Assembly (NCBI RefSeq): GCF_002205165.1
Contig: NZ_NIVS01000028.1
Location: forward strand, 1-39,874
From: Stenotrophomonas maltophilia
GTDB taxonomy: Bacteria > Pseudomonadota > Gammaproteobacteria > Xanthomonadales > Xanthomonadaceae
Length of the DNA: 39,874 bases
Reading direction: 5' to 3'
The number at the start of each line of letters is the position of its first letter. Positions within the stretch are counted from its first letter, which is position 1. Position numbers and translations under genes: made by a program. The notes beneath the pieces were generated by a model. That model was not told the DNA's origin. It was given only the letters and a program-made list of their open reading frames with translations, and did not search any database. This document shows, piece after piece, positions 16,471 to 26,546 of this stretch.

Positions 16471-17763
16471 ATGAAATTTGTCTCCACGCGTCACGCTGCC
16501 CCCGCCACCTCGCTCAGCCAAGCGCTTGCCGCCGGCCTTGCCCCGGATGGCGGCCTGTATGTTCCCGAGCACCGCCCGCGATTGCAGCACTGGTCGGCGC
16601 ACGATTCCTTCGCGCAGACGGCCGCGGCCGTGCTGGCGCCGTACTTCCATGACGATGCCCTGGAGCAGGTGCTGCCCGAGCTCTGCGCGCAGGCCTTCAA
16701 TTTCGATGCGCCGCTGCGTCCGCTGGCAACCGCCGACGACCATGTGCTGGAGTTGTTCCATGGCCCCACGGCGGCGTTCAAGGATTTCGGTGCGCGCTTC
16801 CTCGCGGCCTGTCTGGCCCGGTTGCAGCAGGGGCGCGAGCGGCCGCTGACGATCGTCGTTGCCACCTCCGGCGATACCGGCGCGGCGGTTGCTGCCGCCT
16901 TCCATCGGCAGCCGGGAATCCGTGTGGTGGTGCTGTACCCCGATGGTCGGGTCTCGCCGCGCCAAGCGCATCAGCTTGGGTGCTTCGGCGACAACATCCA
17001 CACGCTGCGCGTGGCTGGTTCCTTCGATGATTGCCAGGCGATGGTGAAGCAGGCGCTGGGCGATCGTGAGCTGCAGGCCGAGGTGCCGTTGAGTTCGGCC
17101 AACAGCATCAGCCTGGGCCGCTGGCTGCCGCAGATGAGCTACTACGCGCACGCCGCGTTGCTGCATCAGGCGCAGACCGGCCACGTACTCAACCTGGTGA
17201 TTCCGACCGGCAACCTGGGCAATGCGATGGCGGCGATCCTGGCGCGGGCGATGGGCCTGCCGTTGGGGCAGATCGCCCTGGCGACCAATGCCAACGACGT
17301 GTTGCCGCGCTATTTCCATGGCGAGGCTTACCGGGCGCAGACCAGCGTCGCGACCCTTGCCAATGCGATGGACGTGGGTGCACCGAGCAATTTCGAGCGG
17401 CTGCGGTGGCTGTACAACGACGATGACGTGGCGCTGCGGGGCGCGTTCACCGTCGACGCCGTGGATGATGCGGCGATCCGCGAGGTGATCAAGCGGCGCC
17501 ATGACCTGCATGGCGAGGTGTTCTGCCCGCACACGGCGACGGCGGTGGCGCGCCTGGAGCACCTGCGTGCCGCGGGTGCACAGGGGCATTGGGCGGTCGC
17601 GGCGACCGCGCATCCGGCCAAGTTCGAATCGGTGGTGGAGCCATTGATCGGGCAGGCGCTGGCGGTGCCGCCGGCCTTGGCCGCATTGCTGCAGCGGCCG
17701 GCGCAGGCCGAGGCATGCGCACCGGCCTATGGCGCGCTGCGCGAGGTGCTGTTGCGCCGGTAA
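16471..17763 (+). CDS. thrC: Threonine synthase
   Basis: The 430-residue PLP enzyme converts O-phosphohomoserine to threonine. The cofactor lysine is Lys104 in FHGPTAAFKDFGARFL. The phosphate-binding segment is ATSGDTGAAVAAAF, and the N-terminus (MKFVSTRHAAPATSLSQALA) is typical of the long bacterial form. ATG 16471 lies 31 nt after thrB. The upstream TTG 16459 has no support. It is the last gene of thrABC and converges on the Fnr-type gene with only 6 nt between stop codons. No terminator is seen there, so transcripts may overlap. Confidence 0.95.
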   Translation: MKFVSTRHAAPATSLSQALAAGLAPDGGLYVPEHRPRLQHWSAHDSFAQTAAAVLAPYFHDDALEQVLPELCAQAFNFDAPLRPLATADDHVLELFHGPTAAFKDFGARFLAACLARLQQGRERPLTIVVATSGDTGAAVAAAFHRQPGIRVVVLYPDGRVSPRQAHQLGCFGDNIHTLRVAGSFDDCQAMVKQALGDRELQAEVPLSSANSISLGRWLPQMSYYAHAALLHQAQTGHVLNLVIPTGNLGNAMAAILARAMGLPLGQIALATNANDVLPRYFHGEAYRAQTSVATLANAMDVGAPSNFERLRWLYNDDDVALRGAFTVDAVDDAAIREVIKRRHDLHGEVFCPHTATAVARLEHLRAAGAQGHWAVAATAHPAKFESVVEPLIGQALAVPPALAALLQRPAQAEACAPAYGALREVLLRR

Positions 17764-17769
17764 CCGGGG

Positions 17770-18531
17770 TCAGTACGACTCGTCGGCCGACAGCTTCTGC
17801 AGCCCGGCTTCGTCGAGGATCTCGACGGTGTTCAGATGGGGCAGGGCGATCAGGCCCTGCTGGCGCAGCTTGGTGAAGGTGCGGCTGACCGTTTCCATGG
17901 TCAGGCCGAGATGATCGGCGATGTCGCCGCGGCCCATCGGCAGGGTCACCCGCAGCCCTGGTTCACCGAGCAGGGCTTCGCGCGCGGCCAGGCGCAGCAG
18001 GAAATCGGCGACCTTCTCGGCGGGCTGCAGCCGGCCCAACGCCATCGCGGCATCCTGCGCGGCATCCAGTTCCTGGCAGGCGCGCTGCAGCAGCTTGCGC
18101 TCCAGATGCGGGAAGCGCGAGCGCAGGTCCTTCATCTGCGGCAGTGATACGCGGCACACGCGGCTGTCGGCGATCGCCTCGATGTCATAGCGGTGATGAT
18201 CGCTGCCGCTCAGGCCCAGGAAATCGCCGGGCAGCACGAAGCCGCTGATCTGGCGGCGGCCGTCTGCCAGGGTGCGGACCAGGCGTAGTGCACCGGCCGT
18301 AATCGTATAGACATGTTGGCGCGGCTCGCCGGCACGGGCCAGGGTGGACCCCAGCGGCAGCGGTTGGGACACGGTGACCCGTTCCAGCGCCTGCACTTCA
18401 TCCGGCGACAGCGCCGAGCAGACCGCCAGGTGCCGAACCGAGCAATGCAGGCAGTCGCGCAGGGGCGAGCAACCGGGGGCGGCGGGGTCTTCAACAGCGG
18501 AAAGCGCGGTACCGGAGTGGGGCCGGGTCAT
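17770..18531 (-). CDS. Crp/Fnr-family regulator with Fe-S-type cysteines
   Basis: The 253-residue protein has an N-terminal Cys cluster C27-x2-C30-x7-C38 (CLHCSVRHLAVC), preceded by C21, and an internal Cys126 (SRVCRVSL) aligned with the fourth cluster ligand of FNR. The x7 spacing matches the FnrN/FnrL type more than the x5 of E. coli FNR. A cyclic-nucleotide-type beta roll (LPGDFLGLSG) and a long dimer helix follow. The HTH recognition helix TMETVSRTFTKL keeps E..SR, which reads TTGAT-N4-ATCAA sites. It probably senses oxygen or NO. The 5' end faces hisS divergently. Its target genes cannot be seen here; I find no FNR box in the shared upstream region. Confidence 0.85.
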   Translation of the reverse strand: MTRPHSGTALSAVEDPAAPGCSPLRDCLHCSVRHLAVCSALSPDEVQALERVTVSQPLPLGSTLARAGEPRQHVYTITAGALRLVRTLADGRRQISGFVLPGDFLGLSGSDHHRYDIEAIADSRVCRVSLPQMKDLRSRFPHLERKLLQRACQELDAAQDAAMALGRLQPAEKVADFLLRLAAREALLGEPGLRVTLPMGRGDIADHLGLTMETVSRTFTKLRQQGLIALPHLNTVEILDEAGLQKLSADESY

Positions 18532-18624
18532 GTCAGGTCAGCAAGCGGGGCCTGCCTATGATACTTCATGCCGCCATTGGCCCGGTCCCGGCGCCCGGAT
18601 GCGGCCCGTTGCGCCGGCTGCGGC

Positions 18625-18630
18625 TAGAAT
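18625..18630 (+). promoter_or_regulatory. Putative -10 of hisS
   Basis: TAGAAT in the context GGCTAGAATATG lies 43 nt before the hisS start in the fnr-type/hisS divergent region. No good -35 is found at 17 nt. The call is weak. Confidence 0.3.
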
Positions 18631-18672
18631 ATGCCGCTCGCTCATCCCCCCGTTTCCGCAGGAGTCCCGCAA

Positions 18673-20070
18673 GTGATCAAGCCCCGTACGCCGCCCGGCA
18701 TCATGGAATTGCTGCCGCGTGAGCAGATCGCGTTCCAGCGCATGCTGGACGTCATCCGCCGCAACTACGAGCGGTTCGGGTTCCTGCCGGTGGAAACCCC
18801 GGTGTTCGAGTTGTCCGATGTGCTGCTGACCAAGTCCGGCGGGGAGACCGAGCGCCAGGTGTATTTCGTGCAGTCCACCGGCGCGCTGGCCAATGCCGCC
18901 GAAGCCGAAGAGAAAGCGCTGCCCGAACTGGCCCTGCGCTTCGACCTCACCGTGCCGCTGGCGCGCTACGTCGCCGAGCACGAACACGACCTGACCTTCC
19001 CGTTCCGCCGTTACCAGATGCAGCGCGTGTACCGCGGCGAGCGTGCCCAGCGTGGCCGCTTCCGTGAGTTCTACCAGTGCGACATCGATGTGATCGGCAA
19101 GGACACGCTGAGCACCCGTTACGACGCCGAAGTGCTGGCGGTCATCCATGCGGTGTTCGCCGAACTGCGCATCGGCGATTTCTCGGTGCAGCTCAACAAC
19201 CGCAAGCTGATGCGTGGCTTCTTCGAAAGCCTGGGCGTGGCTGATGGCGAGCGCCAGCTGGCGGTGCTGCGCGAAGTGGACAAGCTGGACAAGCGTGGCG
19301 CCGATTACGTGCGCGACACGCTGGTCGGCGAGGGCTTTGCCATTCCGGCCGAGCAGGTCGAGCGCATCCTGGCCTTCGTGGCCGTGCGGTCGAGCAGCCA
19401 TGCCGACGCGCTGGCGCAGCTGGATGCGCTGCTGGTCGATGGCGCCGCCAGCGAGACGCTCAAGCAGGGCGTGGCCGAGCTGCGCGAAGTGCTGCAGCTG
19501 GTCAAGGCGCTGGGCGTGCCGGAAACCGCGTACTGCCTGAATTTCTCGATCGCGCGCGGCCTGGATTACTACACCGGCACCGTCTACGAGACCACGCTGA
19601 CCGACCACCCGCAGATCGGCTCGATCTGTTCGGGCGGCCGCTATGAAGACCTGGCCAGCCACTACAGCAAGTCCAAGCTACCGGGCGTGGGTATCTCCAT
19701 CGGCCTGACCCGCCTGTTCTGGCAGCTGCGCGAGGCCGGCCTGATCGCCGGGATCGAAGACAGCAGCGTGCACGCGCTGGTGGCCCTGATGGACGACAAC
19801 GGCCTGCCCGAGTCGCTGGATATCGCCCGCCGCCTACGCGTAGGCGGCATCAACGCCGAAGTGCAGATGGAGCCGAAGAAGATCGGCAAGCAGTTCCAGT
19901 ACGCCGCCAAGGCCGGCATCCGCTTCGTCGTGCTGGCCGGTGAGGATGAGCTGGCGCGTGGCGTGGTGGCGGTCAAGGACCTGCTGCGCGAGCAGCAGTT
20001 CGAGGTCGCCCGCGACGAGCTGGCCAGCGCCCTGCAGGTTGAGCTGGAGCAGGCCAAGGCGATGGCATGA
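18673..20070 (+). CDS. hisS: Histidyl-tRNA synthetase
   Basis: The 465-residue class II synthetase starts at GTG 18673 with CAGGAG 8 nt upstream; a frame opening at 18631 overlaps the promoter-like sequence and is rejected. Motif 1 is near [20 protein letters not shown]. Motif 2 is [20 protein letters not shown]. The histidine-specific segments are [13 protein letters not shown] and [11 protein letters not shown]. Motif 3 lies in [15 protein letters not shown], and an anticodon-binding domain closes the C-terminus. It charges tRNA-His and sits next to the his operon in its own transcript with a small lipoprotein gene. Confidence 0.95.
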   Translation: MIKPRTPPGIMELLPREQIAFQRMLDVIRRNYERFGFLPVETPVFELSDVLLTKSGGETERQVYFVQSTGALANAAEAEEKALPELALRFDLTVPLARYVAEHEHDLTFPFRRYQMQRVYRGERAQRGRFREFYQCDIDVIGKDTLSTRYDAEVLAVIHAVFAELRIGDFSVQLNNRKLMRGFFESLGVADGERQLAVLREVDKLDKRGADYVRDTLVGEGFAIPAEQVERILAFVAVRSSSHADALAQLDALLVDGAASETLKQGVAELREVLQLVKALGVPETAYCLNFSIARGLDYYTGTVYETTLTDHPQIGSICSGGRYEDLASHYSKSKLPGVGISIGLTRLFWQLREAGLIAGIEDSSVHALVALMDDNGLPESLDIARRLRVGGINAEVQMEPKKIGKQFQYAAKAGIRFVVLAGEDELARGVVAVKDLLREQQFEVARDELASALQVELEQAKAMA

Positions 20071-20360
20071 AGCGGCGTGGGGCAGGGGCACTGATGGTGC
20101 TCCTGCTCGCCGGCTGCCAGAGCGATCCGGCCCTGCACAGCGAGCGGATCGGCCCCGGGCATTACCGGCTCGTGGTCGATCGCTGCCATGTGATCGATCA
20201 GGAACAGCTCAAACGCGACCTGCGCGACCTGGCCGACACGCGGTGTCCCGGTGGCGCCGGGGCGTTGGAGGCGGTGGAATCACTCCCAAGCCGCCAGGGC
20301 AGCCTGCTCGGCGAATGCCTGCGCCGCGGCGCGCTTCGTGCCGAGGTCCGCTGCCGGTAG
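20067..20360 (+). CDS. Small hypothetical lipoprotein
   Basis: The 97-residue product overlaps the hisS stop by 4 nt (ATGA). The N-terminus [20 protein letters not shown] is a type II signal with lipobox LLAGC, so Cys17 would be lipidated. The mature part has four more Cys after the lipobox (in DRCHVI, DTRCPGG, GECLRR and the terminal EVRCR). Asp18 is not present, so sorting to the outer membrane is expected. The function is unknown. Coupling to hisS is unusual for a lipoprotein and may just reflect compact spacing. Confidence 0.65.
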   Translation: MKRRGAGALMVLLLAGCQSDPALHSERIGPGHYRLVVDRCHVIDQEQLKRDLRDLADTRCPGGAGALEAVESLPSRQGSLLGECLRRGALRAEVRCR

Positions 20361-20398
20361 GGGCCGTCCGTTGCCCGGCACGAACCCCCGATGAGTCC

Positions 20399-20430
20399 AA
20401 CAACGCCCGCCAACGCGGGCGTTGTTCGTT
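20399..20430 (+). terminator. Rho-independent terminator after hisS-lipoprotein
   Basis: A perfect 12-bp stem, AACAACGCCCGC (20399-20410) with GCGGGCGTTGTT (20415-20426), has a CAAC loop and is followed by CGTTTCC. It separates the hisS transcript from the his operon. Confidence 0.85.
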
Positions 20431-20470
20431 TCCAGACCCTGAACCGGCCCATTCCGACCTCTGCGGCGGT

Positions 20471-20519
20471 TTGACCGTGCGCGCGTGTTTGCGCTAATGT
20501 AATAGCACGCTATTACATT
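20471..20519 (+). promoter_or_regulatory. his operon promoter and palindromic operator
   Basis: A perfect inverted repeat, AATGTAATAGC (20496-20506), AC, GCTATTACATT (20509-20519), lies 6 nt before the regulator start. TTGACC (20471-20476) with TAATGT (20495-20500, 18-nt spacer) is the likely promoter, so the -10 and the start point fall inside the palindrome. Repressor binding here would block RNA polymerase. The TrpR-like protein encoded next is the obvious candidate. TA-rich half-sites in such a GC-rich background are striking. Confidence 0.8.
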
Positions 20520-20525
20520 GATACG

Positions 20526-20846
20526 ATGAAACTACGTCCCGTCCCCCGCGAAAAAGACGCCCAGGCCGATCTGGCCTCGTTGGCGCGTGCGTTTGCTGCC
20601 CTGTCCGATCCGGAGGCGGTGACCGCGTTCCTGCGCGACCTGTGCACCCCCGCCGAGCTGGAGGCGCTGTCCGACCGCTGGAAGGTGGTGCCGCTGCTGC
20701 AGCAGGGCGTGCCGTATCGCGAGATCCATGAGCTGACCGGGGTCAGCGTGACCACCACCGGGCGCGTGGCGCGCTCGCTGGACCACGGCCACGGCGGCTA
20801 TGCCGCCGCCATCGCCGCCACGCCGTCCTCCCCCGAATCCGAGTAG
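20526..20846 (+). CDS. TrpR/YerC-family regulator, probable his repressor
   Basis: The 106-residue protein belongs to the YerC/YecD branch of the TrpR superfamily. The helical core [20 protein letters not shown] and the [23 protein letters not shown] are diagnostic. TrpR-type proteins bind palindromes as dimers with an amino-acid corepressor. As the first gene of the his operon, 11 nt before hisG and directly behind the palindrome, it most likely represses its own operon in response to histidine. Comparative genomics names a similar Xanthomonadales regulator HisR, as I recall. No Shine-Dalgarno sequence is seen, so the mRNA leader is very short. Confidence 0.85.
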   Translation: MKLRPVPREKDAQADLASLARAFAALSDPEAVTAFLRDLCTPAELEALSDRWKVVPLLQQGVPYREIHELTGVSVTTTGRVARSLDHGHGGYAAAIAATPSSPESE

Positions 20847-20857
20847 AGACCTCCCCC

Positions 20858-21769
20858 ATGAGTGCAACCCAGACCGCCCCGGCACGTGACCGGCTGCGTA
20901 TCGCCATCCAGAAGAACGGGCGGTTGGCCGAGCCGGCGCGCAGCCTGCTGACCGCCTGCGGGCTGAGCTGGCGGCAGAGCCGCGACAAGCTGTTCTGCTA
21001 CGGCGAATCGCTGCCGGTGGATCTGCTGCTGGTCCGTGACGACGATATCCCCGGCCTGATCGCCGATGGCGTGTGCGATTTCGGCATCGTCGGCCGCAAC
21101 GAGCTGGACGAGCAGGGCGCCGCGCGCCGCCGGATCGGCCTGCCGGACGCCTACCAGGCGCTGCGTGGGCTCAACTTCGGCCAGTGCCGGTTGATGTTGG
21201 CCGTGCCGGACGAGTGGGAGTGGACCGGGGTCGAGCAGCTGGCCGGCAAGCGCATCGCCACCAGCTACCCCGCGATCCTGGCCGACTGGCTGGCCGAGCG
21301 CGGCGTGGACGCGCAGGTGGTCGAACTGTCCGGCTCGGTCGAGATCGCCCCGCGCCTGGGCACGGCAGACCTGATCTGCGATCTGGTCTCCAGCGGCGCG
21401 ACGTTGGCCGCCAACCAGCTCAAGCCGGTTGAAACCCTGCTGGAAAGCGAAGCGGTGCTGGCCGGTCCGGTCCGCACGCCCGATGACGCCCGTGCCGGTC
21501 TGATGGCCATGCTGCTGCGCCGCCTCGATGGTGTGGTGAAGGTGCAGGACAGCAAGCTGCTGATGTTCCGCGCCGCGCTGGACCGGGTGTCCGAGCTGAC
21601 CCGCCTGCTGCCCGATGCCGACCCGCTGGTGCAGCTGCCCGATGATGGCGGCCATCTGCGTTTGCAGACCATGTGCCACGGTGCGTTGACCTGGCAGCGG
21701 TTGGAGGAACTGGAGCGCGCGGGCGCGCAGGGCTTGATGGTGTTGAGTGTGGAGCGGTCGCTGGCATGA
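20858..21769 (+). CDS. hisG: ATP phosphoribosyltransferase (long form)
   Basis: The product has 303 residues. HisG condenses ATP with PRPP, the first committed step to histidine. The N-terminus [17 protein letters not shown] and the PRPP-site region [17 protein letters not shown] are typical. [20 protein letters not shown] is the conserved family segment. The last 75 residues ([20 protein letters not shown] onward) form the ACT-like domain that binds histidine in the long, HisZ-independent form, so feedback inhibition is expected. Its stop overlaps hisD. Confidence 0.95.
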   Translation: MSATQTAPARDRLRIAIQKNGRLAEPARSLLTACGLSWRQSRDKLFCYGESLPVDLLLVRDDDIPGLIADGVCDFGIVGRNELDEQGAARRRIGLPDAYQALRGLNFGQCRLMLAVPDEWEWTGVEQLAGKRIATSYPAILADWLAERGVDAQVVELSGSVEIAPRLGTADLICDLVSSGATLAANQLKPVETLLESEAVLAGPVRTPDDARAGLMAMLLRRLDGVVKVQDSKLLMFRAALDRVSELTRLLPDADPLVQLPDDGGHLRLQTMCHGALTWQRLEELERAGAQGLMVLSVERSLA

Positions 21770-23061
21770 ATCGTCTGACGTGGTCCCAATTGGATGCCGG
21801 CGCCCAGGCGCAGGCCCTGCAACGCCCGGTCCAGGCCGTGGCGGCGCGTACCCGTGAGTCTGTCGCAGCGTTGATCGCAGCGGTGCGCGAAGGCGGCGAT
21901 GCCGCACTGCGCGAGATCACCCTGCGTTTCGACGCGGTGGCGCCGGACACCTTCGAAGTGAGCGAGGCCGAATTTGCCGCCGCCGAACAGGCGGTCTCGG
22001 CCGAACTTCGTCAGGCGATGATCGATGCTGCCGCGCGCATCCGTATGTTCCATCAGGCCGGCATGAGCCAGGGCTATGCGGTCGAAACCGCTGCCGGCGT
22101 GCGTTGCGAGCGCGTGGTGCGCCCAATCGGTCGGGTGGGGCTGTATGTGCCGGCCGGCAGCGCGCCGTTGCCGTCCACCGCGCTGATGCTGGGCGTACCC
22201 GCACAGCTGGCAGGGTGCCGCGAAGTAGTGCTGTGCACGCCGCCGCGCAAGGACGGCAGTGCCGATCCTGCGGTGCTGGTGGCGGCACGCCTGACCGGCG
22301 TGCACCGCGTCTTCAAACTGGGCGGCGCACAGGCGATCGCCGCGATGGCGTATGGCACCGACAGCGTGCCGGCCTGCGACAAGCTGTATGGCCCGGGCAA
22401 CAGTTTCGTGACCGAAGCCAAGCAGCAGGTGGCCCAGGACGGCGCGGCGGCCATCGACATGCCGGCCGGCCCTTCCGAAGTGCTGGTGATTGCCGATGCC
22501 GGCGCCAATCCGGCGTTCGTCGCCGCCGACCTGCTGTCGCAGGCCGAGCATGGCCCGGACTCGCAGGTGCTGTTGCTGACCGACGATGCGGGAATGCTGG
22601 AGCGCGTTGAAGCGGCCGTGGCGGCGCAGCTGGCGCAACTGTCGCGTGCGGAGATCGCCGCGCAGGCGCTGGTGTCTTCGCGCCTGATCCTGGTCGATGC
22701 GCTTGATGACGCCTTCGCGATCAGCAACCGGTACGCGCCGGAGCACCTGATTCTCGCGCTGCGCGAGCCGCGCGCATGGTTGGAGAAGGTGGAGGCCGCC
22801 GGTTCGGTGTTCCTCGGCGACTACACCCCCGAAGCGCTGGGCGATTACTGCAGTGGCACCAACCACGTGTTGCCCACCGCCGGCGCTGCACGCGCCTACA
22901 GCGGTGTCAGCGTGGCCAGCTTCCAGAACCTGATCAGCGTGCAGTCGGCCACCGCTGCCGGCATCGCGGCGATCGGCGAGTGCGCCCGTGTGCTGGCGCG
23001 CGCCGAAGGCCTGGATGCCCACGAGAACGCGGTGACTCTGCGCATGGAGGCGGCTGCATGA
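21766..23061 (+). CDS. hisD: Histidinol dehydrogenase
   Basis: The 431-residue enzyme oxidises histidinol to histidine in the last two steps with NAD. ATG 21766 overlaps the hisG stop (ATGA). The frame is open upstream inside hisG, but that part is a shadow. Conserved regions include [19 protein letters not shown] as [42 protein letters not shown] and the zinc-site segment [10 protein letters not shown]. The C-terminal [20 protein letters not shown] completes the active site. Confidence 0.95.
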   Translation: MNRLTWSQLDAGAQAQALQRPVQAVAARTRESVAALIAAVREGGDAALREITLRFDAVAPDTFEVSEAEFAAAEQAVSAELRQAMIDAAARIRMFHQAGMSQGYAVETAAGVRCERVVRPIGRVGLYVPAGSAPLPSTALMLGVPAQLAGCREVVLCTPPRKDGSADPAVLVAARLTGVHRVFKLGGAQAIAAMAYGTDSVPACDKLYGPGNSFVTEAKQQVAQDGAAAIDMPAGPSEVLVIADAGANPAFVAADLLSQAEHGPDSQVLLLTDDAGMLERVEAAVAAQLAQLSRAEIAAQALVSSRLILVDALDDAFAISNRYAPEHLILALREPRAWLEKVEAAGSVFLGDYTPEALGDYCSGTNHVLPTAGAARAYSGVSVASFQNLISVQSATAAGIAAIGECARVLARAEGLDAHENAVTLRMEAAA

Positions 23062-24146
23062 GCACGGCATCCATCCTGTCGCTGGTCCGCGCCGATCTGC
23101 AGGCCTTTGCCGGCTACTCCTCGGCGCGCAGCAGTGCGCTGACCGGTGATGTCTGGCTCAACGCGAATGAGTCGGCGTGGGCCAACCCGGCCGACGTCGC
23201 CGGTGGCGCGCGCCGCTATCCGGACCCGCAACCGGTGGCGCTGCGTGATCGGCTGGCCGAGCTGTACGGCTGCGCCGCCGGACAACTGCTGATTGGCCGT
23301 GGCAGTGACGAGGCCATCGATCTGCTGGTACGCGCGCTCTGTGAGCCCGGCCGCGATGCGGTGGTGACTACGCCACCGGTATTCGGCATGTATGCCGTCT
23401 GCGCCCGCCTGCAGAACGCGCCGTTGATCGAGGTTCCCCTGGTCGATCAGGGCGATGCGCTGGTCGCCGATATCGAGGCCGTGATCGCCGCCGCACTCTC
23501 GGGCAACGCCAAGCTGGTGTTCCTGTGCTCGCCGTCCAATCCGGCCGGCAGCGTGATCACGCTGGCCGAGATCGAGCGGGTGGCCACGGCGTTGCAGGGC
23601 AGGGCGCTGGTGGTGGTGGATGAGGCGTACGGTGAGTACGCCGAGCAGGCCTCCGCGACCACGCTGCTGAACCGTTACGACAACATCGCCGTGCTGCGCA
23701 CGCTGTCCAAGGCACACGCGTTGGCGGCCGCCCGCATCGGCAGCCTGATCGCCGATGCGGCCCTGATCCAGGTACTGCGCCGCTGCCAGGCACCGTATCC
23801 GGTGCCAGCGCCCTGTGCCGAGTTGGCGCTGGCCGGTCTCGGCGACGAGAGTCTTGCGGTGACCAACCAGCGCATCGCGCAGATCACCTACGAACGTGCC
23901 CGTCTTGCGTCGGCGCTTGCCGCGCTGCCCGGTGTAGCGCGTGTCTATCCCTCGCAGGGCAACTACCTGCTGGTCCGCTTTGCCGACGCCCAAGGCGCGT
24001 TCGATGCGCTGCTTGCCGCCGGCGTGGTGGTACGCGACCAGCGTGCCGCGCCGCAGTTGGGCGATGCACTGCGCATCACCATCGGCAGCGCGGAACAGAA
24101 CGACCGCGTACTTGCCGCCCTCACTGCCCGGAGGGCGGCCGCATGA
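23058..24146 (+). CDS. hisC: Histidinol-phosphate aminotransferase
   Basis: The 362-residue class I/II PLP aminotransferase converts imidazole-acetol phosphate to histidinol phosphate. ATG 23058 overlaps the hisD stop. [12 protein letters not shown] and RRYPDPQP are the N-terminal substrate-binding segments. [15 protein letters not shown] and [12 protein letters not shown] follow. The PLP lysine is Lys218 in [14 protein letters not shown]. The enzyme acts on the product of HisB's dehydratase domain, encoded next. Confidence 0.95.
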   Translation: MSTASILSLVRADLQAFAGYSSARSSALTGDVWLNANESAWANPADVAGGARRYPDPQPVALRDRLAELYGCAAGQLLIGRGSDEAIDLLVRALCEPGRDAVVTTPPVFGMYAVCARLQNAPLIEVPLVDQGDALVADIEAVIAAALSGNAKLVFLCSPSNPAGSVITLAEIERVATALQGRALVVVDEAYGEYAEQASATTLLNRYDNIAVLRTLSKAHALAAARIGSLIADAALIQVLRRCQAPYPVPAPCAELALAGLGDESLAVTNQRIAQITYERARLASALAALPGVARVYPSQGNYLLVRFADAQGAFDALLAAGVVVRDQRAAPQLGDALRITIGSAEQNDRVLAALTARRAAA

Positions 24147-25216
24147 CCCCGATTCTGTTCGTCGACCGCGACGGCACCCTGATCGAAGAACCCGCCGATT
24201 TCCAGATCGATGCCTACGAGAAGCTGCGCTTCGTGCGCGATGTGATCCCGGCGATGCTCAAGCTGCGCGATGCCGGCTACCAGTTCGTGATCGTCAGCAA
24301 CCAGGATGGGCTGGGCAGCGAGGGCTACCCGCAGGCCAGCTTCGATGGGCCCAACGACCTGATGCTGCAGATCTTCGCCAGCCAGGGCATCACCTTCCTT
24401 GACGTACTGATCGACGGGACCTGGCCGCAGGACAACGCACCCACCCGCAAGCCGGGTATCGGCCTGATGCTGCCCTACCTGCAGGATCGCAGTATCGACT
24501 GGTCACGCTCGGCCATGGTGGGCGACCGCCTGACCGACATCCAGTTCGCCGAGAACATGAAGATCCGCGGTTTCCAGCTGCGTACCGAACAGTTCGGCGG
24601 CGACTGGGACTGGACCTCGATCGCGCACGAACTGGCCGATGCGCCGCGCCGGGCCAGCGTGCAGCGCAACACCAAGGAAACGAAGATCCGGGTCGAGGTC
24701 GATCTGGATCGCACCGCCGAGCCGCAGACCCACACCGGGCTGCCGTTCTTCGATCACATGCTGGAGCAGATCGGCAAGCACGGCGGCTTCGCCCTGAGTG
24801 TGCAGGCCGAAGGCGATCTGCATATCGATGAGCACCACACCATCGAAGACACCGGGCTGGCGCTGGGCCAGGCGCTGCGCGAGGCGCTCGGCGACAAGCG
24901 CGGGATCGGCCGTTATGGCTTCACCCTGCCGATGGATGAAACCCTGGCCAGTGCCGCGCTGGATTTCAGCGGCCGCCCATACTTCGTGTTCGAAGGGGAG
25001 TTCAAGCGCGAGCGCGTGGGCGACATGCCGACCGAGCTGGTGCCGCACTTCTTCCGCTCGCTGTGCGATGCGGCCGGGTTGAATCTGCACCTGAGCGTGC
25101 GCGGCGACAACGACCACCACAAGGTCGAGGCCTGCTTCAAGGCGCTGGCGCGCGCGCTGCGCCAGGCCTTGCCGCGGCAGGGCACCGCGCTGCCAAGCAC
25201 CAAGGGGGCGCTGTGA
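24143..25216 (+). CDS. hisB: Histidinol phosphatase / imidazoleglycerol-phosphate dehydratase fusion
   Basis: The 357-residue fusion has an N-terminal HAD phosphatase (about 1-165; nucleophile Asp8 and acid Asp10 in FVDRDGTL, then [12 protein letters not shown] and [13 protein letters not shown]). The C-terminal dehydratase (about 170-357) has [15 protein letters not shown] and [14 protein letters not shown] as manganese ligands. The fused form is typical of gammaproteobacteria, supporting the taxonomic placement. It overlaps hisC and hisH by 4 nt. Confidence 0.95.
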   Translation: MTPILFVDRDGTLIEEPADFQIDAYEKLRFVRDVIPAMLKLRDAGYQFVIVSNQDGLGSEGYPQASFDGPNDLMLQIFASQGITFLDVLIDGTWPQDNAPTRKPGIGLMLPYLQDRSIDWSRSAMVGDRLTDIQFAENMKIRGFQLRTEQFGGDWDWTSIAHELADAPRRASVQRNTKETKIRVEVDLDRTAEPQTHTGLPFFDHMLEQIGKHGGFALSVQAEGDLHIDEHHTIEDTGLALGQALREALGDKRGIGRYGFTLPMDETLASAALDFSGRPYFVFEGEFKRERVGDMPTELVPHFFRSLCDAAGLNLHLSVRGDNDHHKVEACFKALARALRQALPRQGTALPSTKGAL

Positions 25217-25815
25217 CCGAGGTTGCGCTGATCGATGCGGGTGGGGCCAACCTCGGCTCGGTCCGCTATGCGCTGGAACGGTTGGGTGTGCAGGTGCGGC
25301 TGGTCCGCGATGCGCAGGGACTGGCGGGCGTCTCGCGGGTGATCCTGCCCGGCGTCGGCGCAGCCCCGCACGGGATGGCCCGCCTGCATGCACAGGGTCT
25401 GGTCCAGCCGCTGCGTGACCTGCAGGTGCCGCTGCTCGGCATCTGCCTGGGGATGCAGCTGTTGTTCGACGGCTCTGAAGAAGGGCATGTCGAATGCCTG
25501 GGCCTGTTGCCCGGGGTCGTGCGCCACCTGCGCCCGGCAACCGGCATCCGCGTGCCGCACATGGGCTGGAACCGCCTGCTGCCACTGCGCGAGTCGCCGT
25601 TGCTCGCCGGCGTGCCGGAACGCGCCAGTGCCTACTTCGTGCACAGCTACGCCGCGCCCTTGGGCGAAGACACCGTGGCGGCGTGCGATCACGGTGGGCT
25701 GTTCGCAGCCGTGGTGCAGCGCGGCCGGCACAGTGGGGCCCAGTTCCACCCGGAGCGGTCGGCAGACACCGGCGCGCGCATCCTGCGCAACTTCATCGAG
25801 AACGAACCGACATGA
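25213..25815 (+). CDS. hisH: Imidazole glycerol phosphate synthase, glutaminase subunit
   Basis: The 200-residue class I glutamine amidotransferase supplies ammonia to HisF. GTG 25213 overlaps the hisB stop. The catalytic triad is complete: Cys78 in [11 protein letters not shown], and His179 and Glu181 in [15 protein letters not shown] is the family segment at the interface with HisF. The stop overlaps the hisA start. Confidence 0.95.
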   Translation: MTEVALIDAGGANLGSVRYALERLGVQVRLVRDAQGLAGVSRVILPGVGAAPHGMARLHAQGLVQPLRDLQVPLLGICLGMQLLFDGSEEGHVECLGLLPGVVRHLRPATGIRVPHMGWNRLLPLRESPLLAGVPERASAYFVHSYAAPLGEDTVAACDHGGLFAAVVQRGRHSGAQFHPERSADTGARILRNFIENEPT

Positions 25816-26546
25816 GTTTCATCGTCTATCCCGCCCTGGATATCCGCGAAGGCCGTGTGGTGCGGCTGCTGCAGGGCGACTACGCGCAGCAGACCACCTA
25901 CGGCGATGACCCGTTGCCGCGCGCCCAGGCCTTTGCCGCGGCCGGCGCGAGCTGGATGCACCTGGTCGATCTGGATGCCGCACGTGCCGGCGGTTACACG
26001 CTGGCGCCGCTGCTGTCGGCGATCGTGGCGCAGACTGGCCTGAAGGTGCAGACCGGCGGCGGTGTGCGCTCGCGCGATGACGTCGCCCGGATGCTCGACG
26101 CAGGCGCGACCCGCGTGGTGGTCGGCTCGGTGTCGGTGCGTGAGCCGGACACGGTGATCGGCTGGCTGCGCGAGTTCGGCCCGGGCCGGCTGACCATCGC
26201 GCTCGATGCCCGCCAGGCCGAGGACGGCCGCTGGCTGTTGCCGGTACATGGCTGGACCGAGACCGCCGAAGACACGCTGGAGGTGTTGGCCCAGCGTTAC
26301 GCCGAGGCCGGCATGCAGCACCTGCTGTGCACGGATATCGCCCGCGACGGCATGCTGTCCGGGCCGAACATCGACCTTTATCAGCACTTGGCGCGGCTGT
26401 TGCCCGGCGTGGCGGTGCAGGCCTCTGGCGGCGTGCGCGATGCCGATGATGTCGCCCAGGCCAAGGCGGTCGGCTGCGGCGGGGCGATCCTCGGCAAGGC
26501 ATTGCTGGAAGGGCGCATGACCCTGGAAGGAGCACTCGCATGCTGA
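25812..26546 (+). CDS. hisA: Phosphoribosylformimino-AICAR-P isomerase
   Basis: The 244-residue half-barrel-repeat TIM protein opens the ring of ProFAR. The first catalytic Asp is in [19 protein letters not shown]; the second is in [14 protein letters not shown]. The phosphate loops are [10 protein letters not shown] and [14 protein letters not shown] 25812 overlaps hisH, and the 3' end overlaps hisF by 7 nt. Length is normal. Confidence 0.95.
   Translation: MSFIVYPALDIREGRVVRLLQGDYAQQTTYGDDPLPRAQAFAAAGASWMHLVDLDAARAGGYTLAPLLSAIVAQTGLKVQTGGGVRSRDDVARMLDAGATRVVVGSVSVREPDTVIGWLREFGPGRLTIALDARQAEDGRWLLPVHGWTETAEDTLEVLAQRYAEAGMQHLLCTDIARDGMLSGPNIDLYQHLARLLPGVAVQASGGVRDADDVAQAKAVGCGGAILGKALLEGRMTLEGALAC

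Noticed and set aside
18532..18672. FNR box in the Fnr-type/hisS intergenic region
   Set aside because: No TTGAT-N4-ATCAA-like sequence is present on either strand, so autoregulation is not supported by the sequence.
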